Below, piece after piece: positions 11,588-22,900 of a DNA stretch of 64,000 nucleotides. Source of the stretch: Rugalucina vietnamica (Eukaryota; Mollusca; Bivalvia; Lucinida; Lucinidae); the NCBI GenBank assembly GCA_964017185.1, contig OZ024884.1:255501-319500 (forward strand), in the 5' to 3' direction. Numbering within the stretch: the stretch's first letter is position 1; every line of letters starts with the position of its first letter. The translations under genes were made by a program, and so were the position numbers. A model generated the notes under the pieces. The model was not told the origin of the DNA. It ran no database searches and saw nothing but the letters and a program-made list of their open reading frames with translations.

Positions 11588-11822
11588 TAAACTCATTTAA
11601 GCCTGGTGTCCCTTTTATGAGACATAGGCAAACAGAATAGCCCCAGATGTGACGCCGCAGAACGCGGCGTCCCATCTGGGGCCATTCTGTTTGCTTAGAG
11701 AATTTTTATCGAAAAATTGAATAAATTGAACAAAATTGAAAAAGCACTCCTGACGCCCCTAAAAATGAAAGTGGACTGATCCAAACGATAAAGATGGGAA
11801 AATCCATGCGTTAAATACATGT
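11588..11822 (+). mobile_element. MITE family D with GC-rich hairpin
   Basis: It starts ACTCATTTAAGCCTGGTGTC and contains a hairpin whose arms read GCCCCAGATG-GACGCCGC and the complement around the loop AGAAC. It ends near GGGAAAATCCATGCGTTAAA. Other copies are at 18618, 31074 and 33915. It lies about 130 bp upstream of the gene A start codon. Confidence 0.85.
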
Positions 11823-11895
11823 ATTTTTAGTATTTGTCTGAATAACGGTTTAAACTATTTCATACACTTAAACCATCATCAAATCTTATATTAAG

Positions 11896-11926
11896 GAAAT
11901 TTGACCAGGAGTAATCGTATCACATG
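11896..11926 (+). promoter_or_regulatory. Block upstream of gene A conserved in gene B
   Basis: These 31 bases align without gaps to 39700-39730 upstream of gene B with six differences, all transitions. Both blocks begin GAAATTTGA and contain CGTATC, and both end 26-29 bp before the start codon. This is probably 5' UTR or core promoter inherited from the common ancestor of the two genes. No TATA box is evident. Confidence 0.55.
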
Positions 11927-11952
11927 CTTTTGATACGAAATGTTTCAATACC

Positions 11953-12067
11953 ATGGCTTCTTGTCTCATTTTATGTTTTCTTTCACTTTTTGTAATTATG
12001 ATCTCAATTATACTAAGTACTGAAGGCAAATACACACACCCAGGTTTGGCACAAGATTATAAAAATG
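11953..12067 (+). CDS. Gene A exon 1 (signal peptide)
   Basis: Opens with ATG and codes for 38 residues plus the first base of a Gly codon. The first 25 residues are hydrophobic (MASCLILCFLSLF at the start). The donor is G|GTAAGC at 12067/12068. This start was chosen because gene B has an ATG at exactly the same distance (114 bases plus one) from its donor. The sequence is poorly conserved between paralogues, as expected for a signal peptide. Confidence 0.8.
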
Positions 12068-15000
12068 GTAAGCAGTTTTATTTATTATCGGTTAAGATTC
12101 ATTTTCTAACCAACTTCTAATATATTTGGCCCCATTTAGACAATACTGGTCTTTGTATCGACTACCCTGTTGAAAGTTGCAAAAACTCTTTGGCGTCATG
12201 TTGCCAAATTTAAAGGCCTGGGTCACTGACGAGACTTTAATAGTCGAAACCGCGGTATGGCCCATCCCCTTTCTCATTAATGTGTTCACTGCCCTTAAAG
12301 GATCTCAGTTTAACTTTTTATATCACTATGGAAATACACTTTTTTATAAGGAACACACAGCTATGACAATTTTCTAAAAGAAAACATTCAATAAAATTTA
12401 CTCCAATTCGTAATTGTATACGTATGTACACATTTGACACCCCCTCCACCCACCCACAAATAAATCGGAATCATAATTCAACCGTGGAAACTGTGCATCG
12501 GAAATGACTGTGAAAATGTGGGGTATACATGTAACTACATCAGGATAACTTGTCCTTGTGTAATATATACCCCCATTTTACCCCACTTCCATATAGTAAG
12601 TGGGGCATGTATGGCTATAACTATTTTTTTCTTATTTTTGCTCCAAAACATATATTGTCGGTACGCGTTAGAGCCTCGCCGAGGCGGTGCTAACGTGTAC
12701 TCATAATCATTTGCATTGAGCAAAAGTAAGGAAAAATATCTTTTTTTTTTTTTTTCTGCTGAAAATTTGCAATTTTATAGCCATAAATATCTCTGTATAT
12801 TCCATGGGCAAGTTTTCGTAATGGTAAAACTGTAATACTACGGGTAAAATGTTGCCATTGCCAATGTCTTTAGAACGTCTAAGACAACCTTTCACTTAGA
12901 AGCCTCCGTGGTGCAGTGGTTAAGCCACTTGCCTTGTAAACCAGTGGTCGCAGGTTCGATCCCGGGCTTCTCCAGTCCTTCGGATTGAGACTATAAACCG
13001 AGGTCCCGTCTCCATATGACCTTAGCTGTTGGTGGGACGTTAAACCCCAATCAATCAATCAACCTTTCACTTGACCACGGGGGTGATTCAATTGATACCA
13101 CCTGTGCTGTCGTCCGAGACGTTACTGCATATATTGCTGTCGTCCGAGTATTCCGGTTTCCGTCCGAGTACTACGGCTGTCGTTACACAACCAGTACACA
13201 CGTAAAAGTGGATCGCAATCGAATCTGAAGGTATTATTTATATTTTTTCTGCTAGAATGTGTTGTTAGATATTTGTCTATCGTGCAATATGTTTGTACGG
13301 GCTTTTGGGTCGCTAGTTTTCATACAAACACGTGTTTAATCGTAAAATAGCAAAAATCACATAAATATGCAAATACTGTAAAAATCAGCATCTCTCATTT
13401 CTGACCATTTATTGAACAATGTGGAAAACATAACTGCAAAGATAAAACCTTTTACAGTTTTAAAAAAATCCAAAGCAGAAAGGTTTTGAAGGGGTGTTTA
13501 ACTTTTGGTGTTACTGCTGTCGATCAGTTGTAAATATGTGTGATACGGCTGTCGGTTAAACTCGTTACGGATGTCGACAATTTAGAACAGGTGGTAGATC
13601 CAAATATACGGGTAAAACTAAGTTTAAGGCCTCCTAGATTTCAGAAAATGAATGAAACAACATCTGCTTCACTCTGTTCATAATTCTAACGATAAACCAG
13701 TGGGTTGTATCTACACGAACGGTTAGATATTTACATGGCACACCGCCGCCCTGATCAAACCAAGTTATGAATATTGAACGTCGTATATATGTAGTGACCG
13801 ATTGCCTTACTTTCTTAATCATTTTCGCATGCATTATCCAAATAAGAAAGTGTAGTGTATATAACTTAAACTTTGATGAGCGTCACAAAAGAAGACAAAC
13901 TGTGGCGAAAGTGACTGATTGATCCTTTGTGTAATGCACTAGTCATTTGTAACCACGCCCGTCCCCCATCCTCGGGGCGGGCGGGGGATAGCCGTGGAAA
14001 TGAGCGCGGCTTTGACAAAAGTTTTGCCACGACAGTGCGGGGAAAATACCTTGGGTTTGCTTTATATAGGCCAAAAGGTCAGTGAAATAAAAAGATAGCA
14101 GTCTGCGGGGAAAACAGCAGTGGGTTTACCAACAAGCAGTCCTCGCAGGGTGGGGCATTTAGCGAGAATTGCTTTTAGCGAAGATTTGCTGGACCAAGAG
14201 TCAAAGTTCCCGCTATTCCCAGGGGGTGGGGCCCGTTGTTACAAATGACTAATGCATAATACCTTATATATTGCATACTTGAGTTTTCTTCTAGTCGCTG
14301 GTTTTCGAGACTCTCGATTGTCATTAAATGGCACTAAGTGTAATATTCTGCTCTGCGAAACAAGGGTTCAATACTACTTAAATAGTGATGCTGGTCAAAT
14401 TTTGAGTATGCTGTCTAATTTCAAGCTGTGTAGTTTACATATAAAGCATATTATGTGATGTTTTTCATTTTCTCGAGTCCATGAAGTACCACGTGAAAGG
14501 TGAATCGGTACGAAATGGCTCAAGTTTACACTTCAGTTGCCCGCACAGTAAGTATTTGTACTGTTACAGTCTGAATATCCTTTCACGTGCTTCTAAGTAG
14601 ACTCGTCAATCTTTTGACGCACCTGAGGTCAAATTCGAGCTATATATAATTTATGGTCGTTTGAACAGAGTGAATTAGACATAAATTTCCTTTCTCGTGT
14701 GGTCGCTTTAAGCAACTTTACATACAAGTTGGCTTCTTTAAAAAGAAACCAATGAAAAGGTCAGCAGCCGTTTGTTATAAGAGATTCCCTTTTGCTCTAG
14801 AGTTCAGTATTGTTGATTCTCTGGTTCGTCATTAATTTCGATTCTCATACGTTTCAGTTTCGTTTCCTATACATAAATGTCGTTTCTTGTAATGAAGCTT
14901 AACCACTACCAGAAAAAGACCCATAGTGCGATGTGATGGACTAAAAGTCAGCCATATAGAGTTTCTGTAGTTTCTGTACCCCTCGTCAGGGTATATACGA

Positions 15001-18000
15001 TGTAAACCTAGATGCGCTATGATAAGCAGCCACCACGATCGAGACTGCTTGCCAGATATTTACCGCTATTTGACGGGGAGTGTCAACAATTGATAAATTA
15101 AATTGATTGTGGTGAACTGTCTAGTCCCTGTAGACGGGTTCACTAGTTTTTAGTAAGCGCTTTATGTGACAAAACGCGTAATTGAGGGAGAGCAGTCGGT
15201 CATGGGTACACTTTTCTTCATATTCAAAGTAAACACTGTGGAAAAGGTCCTGAGGGACCTTTTCCAATAAAGTAGGGACAGAATGTTTAATCGGTAGTAG
15301 CACGTGCTATTTAACATACTCGTAGTTATAGCGGTAAAATACTGCATGTGTCATTCAAGCTGATACGACAGTTAAGTAGACACCTAAATTTTAATTTTGC
15401 CATTTTTGGGGACGATAGCGCTTTAACCGATGTCGAGTCGTCATCAGAGGCACTAGTTTCAGAGGGGCTGTGAGGAGCCACTGCAGATGGGAGCAAGTAA
15501 TGAACACGGGTGTCACTGAAATCTGTCCTACCACGCTTAACGCATGCTTTAATAAATGGTGAAACTTCGAATTTAATAAATGATACAGTTTTCTTGCGTG
15601 TGTGGTGTTTATATGTAAAGTTGCTTGGTTTGAAGCAAGAGAATAGACAGTCTATACAGTCCTTTTATCAGCTGCAAATGAAAACTATTCAGAAACAAAA
15701 CAAAAAAAAATGCATAAATCGCGTTGAATTTGATTTCAATGGGCAATGTGCTATCTCAAAATACTATCGACAGCCGTATCGTACTGATCAATAAACAACC
15801 GCCAGCCGTATCAGGGGTCAACGACAGCCGTATCACGCTTTTTAAAAACGGCAAATTTGAAGGACGCAACGGGTTGGGGTAATGATTATAGTTTTCAAAG
15901 GCTAAATGGAAAACAAAATAGTCCAGCTACTTTCGCTTATGAGGAATGTTTGCATATGTTGAAAATTAGAAAAGCACGCGAGAAAACAATGTTTTGTACT
16001 CAAAATAATTTCTTGTGATTATCTATATGTTAAGAAAGTTGGAAACACGTTGGAAATAACGATAAATACCTTCTTGACAATTTTCCGTGATAATTGCGCT
16101 GAATAGCGACGAAATTTTGGCCCTGTGGACACTGAAACAGGGGCACTGATGGTAACGACAGCCGTAGTACTCGGACGGAAACCGGAATACTCGGACGACA
16201 GCAATATATGCAGTAACGTCTCGGACGACAGCACAGGTGGTATCAATTGAATCACCCCCGTGTTGACACACGTACGTTTTCAGTAAGTAAATACTAGTTT
16301 TACGTATGTTAAGTATTGATCTTCCTTATCATTCATAGACTACTGTCATGTAGGTGGGCCCAAAATATGCTTTTAAACATTATCTAGTCTAAATCTATAT
16401 CTTATATTTGAATCAGTGAGTAAAGACAACAACCACAGGTTTAATTCAGTTTTTTTCTCTATTTACAGAAAATATTCATAAAACAAGATACCGACGAGGA
16501 ACAAAATATCCGTCACATAAGGGCCTAGCACTTGCAGGTAGTACACGAATAGATTGTGTAATTGAAACTTGTATATTTAATACACTGAAGTAGATTTAAT
16601 TTTTGTTCCACGTGTGGCACAATTAGAGTTTTCTAAACTTGATGACACATGGAGGATGATCAAAAATAACGTGGACTTTTTCTGTGGCTTCTTACAGATC
16701 ACTCAAATGCTTATAAAATACCATGAACATAATAGAATATGTCTAGAATATCCTGGCAAAATATTTGGGAAAAAAACCGGCCTGCTAAAAATCTACAGTC
16801 AAAAAACAAAGGTTACTATGGTCTACCTGGCGCACGTCATGTTTAATTTCGTAAGGTCGTTTACGTTTTATTCAGTTTGGAGAAAACACCCGCTCATGGC
16901 TCACGCCATCTATTCAACATGTACCATTGATAAAATGATTTGTACTCATTTGTGCTTCGGCCAGCGCAATTCTTCCGTCAGTATCCAAAACTCGAAACAA
17001 ATTTACGCTTTTTGCTACACAAATCGCCTCCATCAGGAAAACATGTCCGTGTAATGTTTACCCCCTTGAACCCCACTTTTATATAGAAAAACTGGGGTAT
17101 GCAGGGGTATACCTATTTTTCCTATGTTTGCTCCAAAACATAGATTGTGGGTACTCGTTAGAACCGCCTCGGCGAGGCGGTTCTAACGTGTACCCATAAT
17201 CTATGTTTTGAGCAGAAATAAGAAAAATATCAATTATTTTCAGCTGAAAATTTTCAATTTTTAAAGCTCAAAAAATCCCTGTATATTGCATGGGCAAGTT
17301 TTCGAAATGTCATCTTCAGTTGTCTGCATGGGGTCAACGCCGGAATTACGCATTTACGTCATTAGTGTCGCGCGTTATTTGATTCCTTTTCCATCTTTAG
17401 TATGCTGTTTTATCGACAGAATCACAACGTGTATATTTTTTACACAACTGATTCATTCCATTTGTCTACATTTAGATTATATGTAGATTTAAGTCATGCC
17501 CATTGACGACGTTTTTAACGTTAAATGCACAGAAAAAGCGCACAGTTGATATTAGTATTAAAAAAAAAATACTGCAGTGTACTCTAGGAAGACAGAGTTC
17601 CAGTGGCCAGGCTACATGTACCTATAAATGAATATATTTTAGGGAATGCGATTCACAGGGTGCTGTATAGAGCCAAAGAGATCTTCACCGACGGCTACAA
17701 CAAGGTTTATGTGAAGCCCGGTGGACAGAAGCAGTGCGTCGCAGATTTTCATTCGGTGTCTCCGACAGCAGTAAAGAATCTTAATGAGGTTTGTATAACG
17801 AAAAGGTACAAGTAGGCAAAGATCAGGAAAAGGCGCAATCAGAAAAAGATTCCCACTCCAAAAACCGAGGTGGGAAAAAACCAAACTAACAATCAGGTAC
17901 TTATACCATGAAACAATCGTAAGCCGAATGGGCAGCTATTTTCCCAATAGGTGGCCACTCAGTTACCTTAACTTAACTAAAAATATGAAAACATACATTC

Positions 18001-19000
18001 GAAAATGTTTGTTTGAAAATTTATGACTTTGAAAGTTTGTCTTATTTTTGCTCATAACATAGGTCGTGTGTGCCTAGTACACGTTACTATAGGGATCAAA
18101 CATGATTTTTCATTCACTAATGATTCGCTAGGTCCCGAGGGGAAGTGTTGAAAACCGAGGGCGTATTATTGCATAAATTCTGCACAAAACAAAGAAATAA
18201 TGGTGCACTATATTTTACAGCCTCATCACATTTTCATACGCGTAAAAACTTTCGTTTTTATGCTCGTTCCGGGCGGACTTAAGTTTCTCATTGTTAGCAC
18301 GTGCTTTGCGTGGCGCCCTGTAACGAGCATAAGTAAAAGCCATGTATTAACAGCACGTGCGCGCGTGAATTGCAATATTAATGCATGGTTTTCTCTTCAT
18401 TGATAAACGGCTGTTACATGTAATATCGTGTGATACAGGTAATTATGCAATAATACCGCTTAAGCGACTTGCCAGTTTTTCTTTATGTAATATGTTTCAT
18501 TACACGGATTGTTCTATTCCTCTGCTACATATATCCGAAGTATTTTGTGACAGTACAGACCGGTCTGTGTCGGACCTCGTAGGAAACACACATCGTTGTT
18601 TTTCTCACGCTCATATGTTTAACTCATTTAAGCCTGGTGTCCCTTTTATGGGACGTAGGCAAAAAAAAATAGCCCCAGATGTGACGCCGCAGAACGCGGC
18701 GTCCCATCTGAGGCTATTCTGTTTGCTTACAGAATTTTCATCGAACAATTGAATAAAATTTAAAAATCACTCCTAACACCCCTAAAATAAAAGTGGACTC
18801 ACCCAATTGATAACAATGGGAAAATCCATTCGTCAAATATGGTTTAATTACAGAACACAGTGATGGGACGAGTAGGAAATTTAGAGGTGACGATGAAGGA
18901 AAAGGCAGACAACTCCGTTCTTATATTACGCCAGCAATATGGATCCTATTCTTCACAGGCCAACCCTCCGCTTGACTATATTTTTATATATAAACATTAA
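11953..19000 (+). CDS. Gene A: small secreted protein, three exons (11953-12067, 17643-17788, 18854-19000)
   Basis: Spliced coding length is 408 bases, giving 135 residues. Residues 1-25 are strongly hydrophobic and read as a signal peptide, so the product is probably secreted. The mature part contains TDGYNKVYVKPGG (about residues 54-66), a single cysteine (QC), the motif DF-x-SVSP, and a C-terminal LDYI-x3-Y just before the stop. Intron 1 is phase 1 and intron 2 is phase 0, with GT donors and AG acceptors. The decisive evidence is gene B (39760-46752), which has identical exon lengths and phases; exons 2 and 3 together agree at 56 of 96 residues. I do not recognise the family. The PGG...DF...SP...V layout faintly recalls nuclease-type C-terminal domains of bacterial polymorphic toxins, but that is a memory-based guess. 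Regulation is unknown. Confidence 0.85.
12086..12320 (+). repeat. Family C repeat, partial
   Basis: Shares TTCATTTTCTAACCAA, GCCAAATTTAAAGGC-like and CCCATCCCCTTTCTCATTAA strings, plus AAAGGATCTCAGTTT, with 44470-44695 and 44820-45060. No coding capacity. It starts about 20 bp after the gene A exon 1 donor. Confidence 0.7.
12539..12824 (+). mobile_element. MITE family B (diverged)
   Basis: Imperfect ends (AGGATAACTTGTCCTTGTGT on the left; CATGGGCAAGTTTTCGTAAT on the right) surround a palindromic core with GCCTCGCCGAGGCGG. A T-run (12741-12757) lies inside. Confidence 0.75.
12898..13059 (+). mobile_element. SINE with tRNA-Thr-like head and AATC tail
   Basis: The first 75 bases fold like a tRNA: box A-like TGGTGCAGTGGTTAAG, anticodon region CTTGTAA (UGU, Thr), box B GGTTCGATCCC, and a perfect 7-bp acceptor pairing AGAAGCC/GGCTTCT. 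A non-tRNA body follows (GGGACGTTAAACCCC) and a (AATC)n tail. It is bracketed by the 13-bp direct repeat CAACCTTTCACTT (12885-12897 and 13060-13072), which proves retroposition. This type of body and tail is common in bivalve SINEs. It lies in gene A intron 1. Confidence 0.93.
13076..13186 (+). repeat. Left terminal inverted repeat of the 3.2-kb transposon
   Basis: Contains two copies of GCTGTCGTCCGAG and one TTTCCGTCCGAG, and ends in TACGGCTGTCGTTAC. It is a perfect reverse complement of 16152-16262. Confidence 0.95.
13940..14251. mobile_element. Nested GC-rich MITE
   Basis: Ends read TAGTCATTTGTAACCACGCC on the left and TAGTCATTTGTAACAACGGG reversed on the right, flanked by ATGCA on both sides. 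The interior is much more GC-rich than its surroundings (GGGCGGGCGGGGG near 13976) and non-coding. It inserted into the 3.2-kb transposon. Confidence 0.7.
16152..16262 (-). repeat. Right terminal inverted repeat of the 3.2-kb transposon
   Basis: Exact reverse complement of 13076-13186. The outermost base of the element is G at 16262, followed by the TTGAC duplication. Confidence 0.95.
16263..17031. other. Gene A intron 1 sequence without assigned feature
   Basis: A 146-codon + frame (16614-17054) is present but runs into the MITE at 17032. It shows no domain or conservation clue within the window, so I treat it as intronic. Confidence 0.5.
17032..17309 (+). mobile_element. MITE family B, near-consensus copy
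   Basis: Left end AGGAAAACATGTCCGTGTAA and right end TTGCATGGGCAAGTTTTCG form imperfect inverted termini. The core is a long palindrome around GAACCGCCTCGGCGAGGCGG flanked by ACATAGATTGTGGGTAC on both arms. Non-coding. Confidence 0.9.
17643..17788 (+). CDS. Gene A exon 2
   Basis: 146 bp between acceptor TTTTAG (17637-17642) and donor GAG|GTTTGT. It completes a Gly codon split by the phase-1 intron, then encodes 48 residues including TDGYNKVYVKPGG, QC and DFHSVSP. It aligns without gaps to 43831-43976: 30 of 48 residues are identical, while in the 13-residue TDGYNKVYVKPGG block there are 7 synonymous codon differences and no replacement. That pattern shows coding function in both. Confidence 0.9.
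17802..17999 (-). repeat. Family A terminal fragment
   Basis: The reverse complement reads from TTAGTTAAGTTAAGGTAACT to GCCTACTTGTACCTTTT, the terminal 190-200 bp of family A. It begins 13 bp after the exon 2 donor of gene A. Confidence 0.85.
18548..18608 (-). repeat. Fragment of MITE family E
   Basis: Matches the reverse complement of 43207-43273 in blocks such as ACAGACCGGTCTGTGT and GTCGGACCT. Confidence 0.6.
18618..18846 (+). mobile_element. MITE family D abutting a splice acceptor
   Basis: Near-complete copy starting AACTCATTTAAGCCTGGTGT with the GACGCCGCAGAACGCGGCGTC hairpin core. Its right end (CATTCGTCAAATATGG) is about 7 bp before the exon 3 acceptor, so the element probably supplies the branch-point region of gene A intron 2. 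Confidence 0.85.
18854..19000 (+). CDS. Gene A exon 3 and stop
   Basis: After acceptor TTACAG (18848-18853), 48 codons and a TAA (18998-19000). It aligns codon for codon with 46606-46752 of gene B, both ending LDYI-x2-Y-x-H-stop; 26 of 48 residues are identical. Shared motifs are G-x-VGNL, DN/DS-x-V-L and LRQ. No canonical AATAAA is seen in the next 300 bases. Confidence 0.88.
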   Translation, partial: NTVMGRVGNLEVTMKEKADNSVLILRQQYGSYSSQANPPLDYIFIYKH

Positions 19001-19394
19001 GGCCTAGTTTCTACGGATCTTTTTCTTGACAAAGTAGGTGTAATGCAGAAAAATATGCTCATGTAAACTCAATTCTGTGGCGAAGCTTCATTGCCAAATA
19101 TCTGTGACAAAGGTGAACGAGATAAGAAATATAAGTAATCTGTGCTGTGCGTGGACGCAAACTCGTTGCCAAAGTTTCTGTTAGAAATAATCTTCGTAAG
19201 AGAAACATTGTCCGTGGAAGCCCCTAATTAGTAAAGCGGTAGCTCCCGTTGCTGAGTTGCTAAGGCCGATGATTTCATCATAATTCAATAATTTCACCAG
19301 TGTTTCCAGTCATGGTTCGAGCATCGATGAACATGTTGGACAAGCCAAATTCTGCTTGTTGGTGAGCCACGGAGGTGTGTCAGGTGGTGTTATT

Positions 19395-19860
19395 GCCATA
19401 TATTTACATTTTTATTGTAATCGCCCTAGATGAAAGTATCTTTCCTGATGTTCTTCATTTCCCAATGAAAAACATTATGTCACGTGATCTAAAGGCCACG
19501 CCTATGGGCGGGGCGACGTCAAAACCCATCCAGTAACGTTTTTTGTTTACTCTTCTTGTCGTGACGTTGGTCGCGTATCGCCATGACGTTAGGCGCGAAA
19601 ATTTGACGTTTTGGCTGTTCCAAAATTACGTTAAGTCGGATTTAATGTCAAATAACATGAAAATGAACGGTGAAATGCGCAATTAAAAATCTGATACTTG
19701 ATTGATAATATAAAATGTAAATATAAGTATTGAAATTTAAATTTTAGCTTCCACTGGATGATGAAAAACATTAGCTGTTTTAATGTCTCCAAGAAGCCCT
19801 TCGGGCTTCACAGACATTAAAACAGCCTAATGTTTTTCATCATCCAGTGAAAGCTAAAAT
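19395..19860 (+). repeat. Palindrome-tailed repeat, copy 1
   Basis: Body from TATTTACATTTTTATTGTAA through CACGTGATCT and GGCGACGTCAAAACCCATCC, ending in a 118-bp palindrome (19743-19860) with loop GAAGCCCTTCGGGCTTC and arms ATTAAAACAG... The same layout recurs at 24796-25262. Non-coding; possibly a foldback element. Confidence 0.85.
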
Positions 19861-19870
19861 CTGAATTTCA

Positions 19871-19874
<4 letters not shown>

Positions 19875-19917
<43 letters not shown>

Positions 19918-22900
19918 CAATTTTTTTTTTATTTTTCCTTTTCTTGTTACACTCAATTTCAACATAATATACAAAGCACAAATACTTGATATCAACATAT
20001 AGTATGGTACATCAACAAATTGTTTTGTTCATCAGCACTCTCAACAGTTAGGTTGCTACAATTTCATGTCTGAGATAGATAAAATACAATATATGTTTGA
20101 AATAAACTAAATATTATATGTCTATATTTGCCAGAAATAAACTAATTATCGTCTATATCCTGTTGTCTTAATTTTTAGCCATAAAGTAATGAAATAGAGA
20201 TGACCATTTGCCTAAAAATTTATCAAATGTATTATTCAATTTTGAAATATACATTTCGTTCACAAATTTTGATTTAACATACAATTCAAAACCCAAAATA
20301 TTTAAGGTTTGTGTATAAAACTTATTCTTATATATATAATATTTTGCAAGAATAGTTAAGTAGTTTATTAATGAACTCTTTGAAAAACTTGAAAACAATA
20401 TGTTTTTATCATTTATTTCCAGAGTTGTGTTTATTTTATCCGTTAACCATCTTTTGAAATTTTTCCAAAATTCTTTAACTAAATCGCATCTTGCAAATAA
20501 GTGCATGATACTTTCACTTTCCTTATGACAATATGAGCAAAGATCAGTTTCTTTCTTTTTTATTTTTAATAGGAATGAATTTGTTACCAATATTCTATGA
20601 TTGATTTTGAATTGAAAGTCTCTCAATTTTATTTCCTTGACATATTTAAGATTCCTATTATAGACTTTCATTTCTTCGCTTGTAATGTCGCCTAGTTCCT
20701 TAGTCCATTTATTTGTTAATAGTAATTGGTTTACTGAAACTATTTTATCGTAAATTGACCTACAACCTTTCTCGTCCTTCAAAATAAATTTAATATAAGG
20801 GTTTATTTGAACATTATACTTCAAATTTATACAAATATCAGTATTGGCATTAATCTTTTCTTGCCATGCTCTAGGTATTTTCCTTATAACTGCCTCGTAA
20901 TCCAAAAAAGTTCCCCTTATTTTGTATATTTCTTTTAATCCTTCAAATGTATATACGTTGCCATTACTATCAATAAGGTAATTAACAGTTCTTATACCTT
21001 TATCAAACCAATGTTTATAGAGAAAATTGTCCGTATTTGATAAGTAAGAATTGCACCATATGGGAGAACTAAGGATATCATCTAGATCTTGAATTTTGAA
21101 GGAAGAGTAATATTTATGCAGACTTTCTAAAACATCTTTCCAGAAAGGGTTATGTCAGTCCTTACTGAGAAATCTAAAGTATGTATCCCCTAGGCTACAA
21201 AGACTATTAAAATTTATATTTGGTAGAGTACTCCAATTATTGTTATTAGAATTTGTAATTATACGTCTTAACCATGTAACCTTTAAAGATGTTATAAAAG
21301 CTTTAACATTTGTCATTCTCAAACCTCAGGCTTCAATATTTTTTACAATTTGCATTCTACTTATTCGATCAGGACCTTTATTCCATAAGAATTCAAATAA
21401 CATTTTTTCTAAAGATTTAACTAAGGAACCTGGTGGGTTCGGTAATGCTAAAAACAAATAGGCAAATTTAGACAACATTAATGACTTAATAATGGTTACT
21501 CTTCCAATTAAAGTTAATTTTCTTCTGGACCAAGTCTTAATCATACTTTTGATTTTTTCTAAAATAATGTCCGAGTTCTGGTCCCATATATCAAATACTT
21601 CTGCGGTAAAAACCACCCCTAAAATCTTTATAGGATTTTGTTCCCAATCTAACTTAAAATTTTTACACATTATTTTTGTTGATTTACCCATAGATCCTAT
21701 CCATACAGCTCTTGTTTTTTCTAAGTTAATATTCAGGCCTGACATATTATAAAATTTATTTAATATAGATACAGCGCTATATAGTGAAAGTTCTGACCCG
21801 TCTAAAAACAACTGAGTGTCATCAGCATATTGACTTAATTTGTATTCTTTACCATTTATTTTAATACCTTTCACATTTTCATCATTCCTAATCATTAAAC
21901 CCAATATCTCTACACACAGGATAAAAATATATGGAGAAATTGGATCACCCTGCCTGCAACCTCTTTCTAAATAAAAATATTCAGATATGAAACCATTTTG
22001 AATGATACATGATTCTACATTTGTTTGAAAAAGTTTAATCCATTTTTTAAAAGATGGTCCAAAATTATAATAGTCTAATACTTTATGTATAAATTTCCAG
22101 GAAATAGAATCGAATGCCTGTTTAAAGTCTATAGATAATAATAGACCTGGCATATTTTGTTGTTTTGTTTCAAATAAAATATCATATATTAATCTTATGT
22201 TTTCACCAATGTATCTACCGGAAATAAAGCCTTTTTGATCTTGATAGATTATATTATTAAGGACTTTTTTCAATCTGTTTGCAATAGCTGACGACATTAT
22301 TTTATATATAACATTTAAAAGAGAAATTGGTCTCCAATTTTTTAAAAGGTGTCTTGGTTTATTTGGCTTAGGTAGACAAGTTATAATTCCTTGTTTTTGT
22401 GTTACTGATAGTAGTCCATTTTCATATGCGCAATTTATAGATCTTAAAATATATACCCCCAAATCCTGCCAGAAAAATTTAAAAAACTCAACCGTAAAAC
22501 CATCATTGCCAGGACTTTTTGAATTTTTCATTGATTTCAATGCTTCGGCCAATTCTTTATATGTTAGTTCACCTTCTAAATCATCTGCTTCCTTTTGACT
22601 TAATTGTTTTGGGTTAGTTCCAATTATTGCTTCAATGGGGGTATCATCAATTTCAATAGCTTCTTTATATAAGTTTTTGTAATAGTTTTTTTGTACTTCT
22701 AATATATCTTTTGTTCCATACACCTCTTCCCCATTTTCATCTATTAAATATTGAATAACTTTTTCTTGGTAGTTTCTATTTTCTAGATTTAAGAAATATT
22801 TTGTAGGTTTCTCTCCAAGTTCTTCGTATCTACATCTTGACCTAAGCATTACTCCTTCTATTTTCTTTTGTCTAATTTCTCTTAATGCTTCATGTTTTTC

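Larger units (their letters stand above)
13076..16262. mobile_element. 3,187-bp non-autonomous DNA transposon with perfect 111-bp TIRs
   Basis: The two ends (13076-13186 and 16152-16262) are identical over 111 bases in inverted orientation, beginning CACGGGGGTGATTCAATTGA. The flanks carry the 5-bp direct repeat TTGAC (13071-13075, 16263-16267), the target-site duplication. Subterminal copies of TACGGCTGTCG and its complement occur inside both ends. The interior has no transposase; the longest ORFs are under 100 codons. A second element (13940-14251) is nested in it. A 5-bp duplication and ends starting CAC are shared with Transib and RAG-like transposons, so that assignment is a hypothesis only. 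It sits in gene A intron 1. Confidence 0.92.

Noticed and set aside
12898..12973. Possible functional tRNA-Thr gene
   Set aside because: It continues into a SINE body with an AATC tail and is bracketed by a 13-bp target duplication; the T-stem pairing is poor.
16614..17054. 146-codon ORF as a gene
   Set aside because: No domain, no conservation, and its end lies in MITE B.
17603..17815. ORF of 70 codons overlapping gene A exon 2
   Set aside because: Only 17643-17788 is conserved with gene B; the ends run through splice sites and into a family A repeat.
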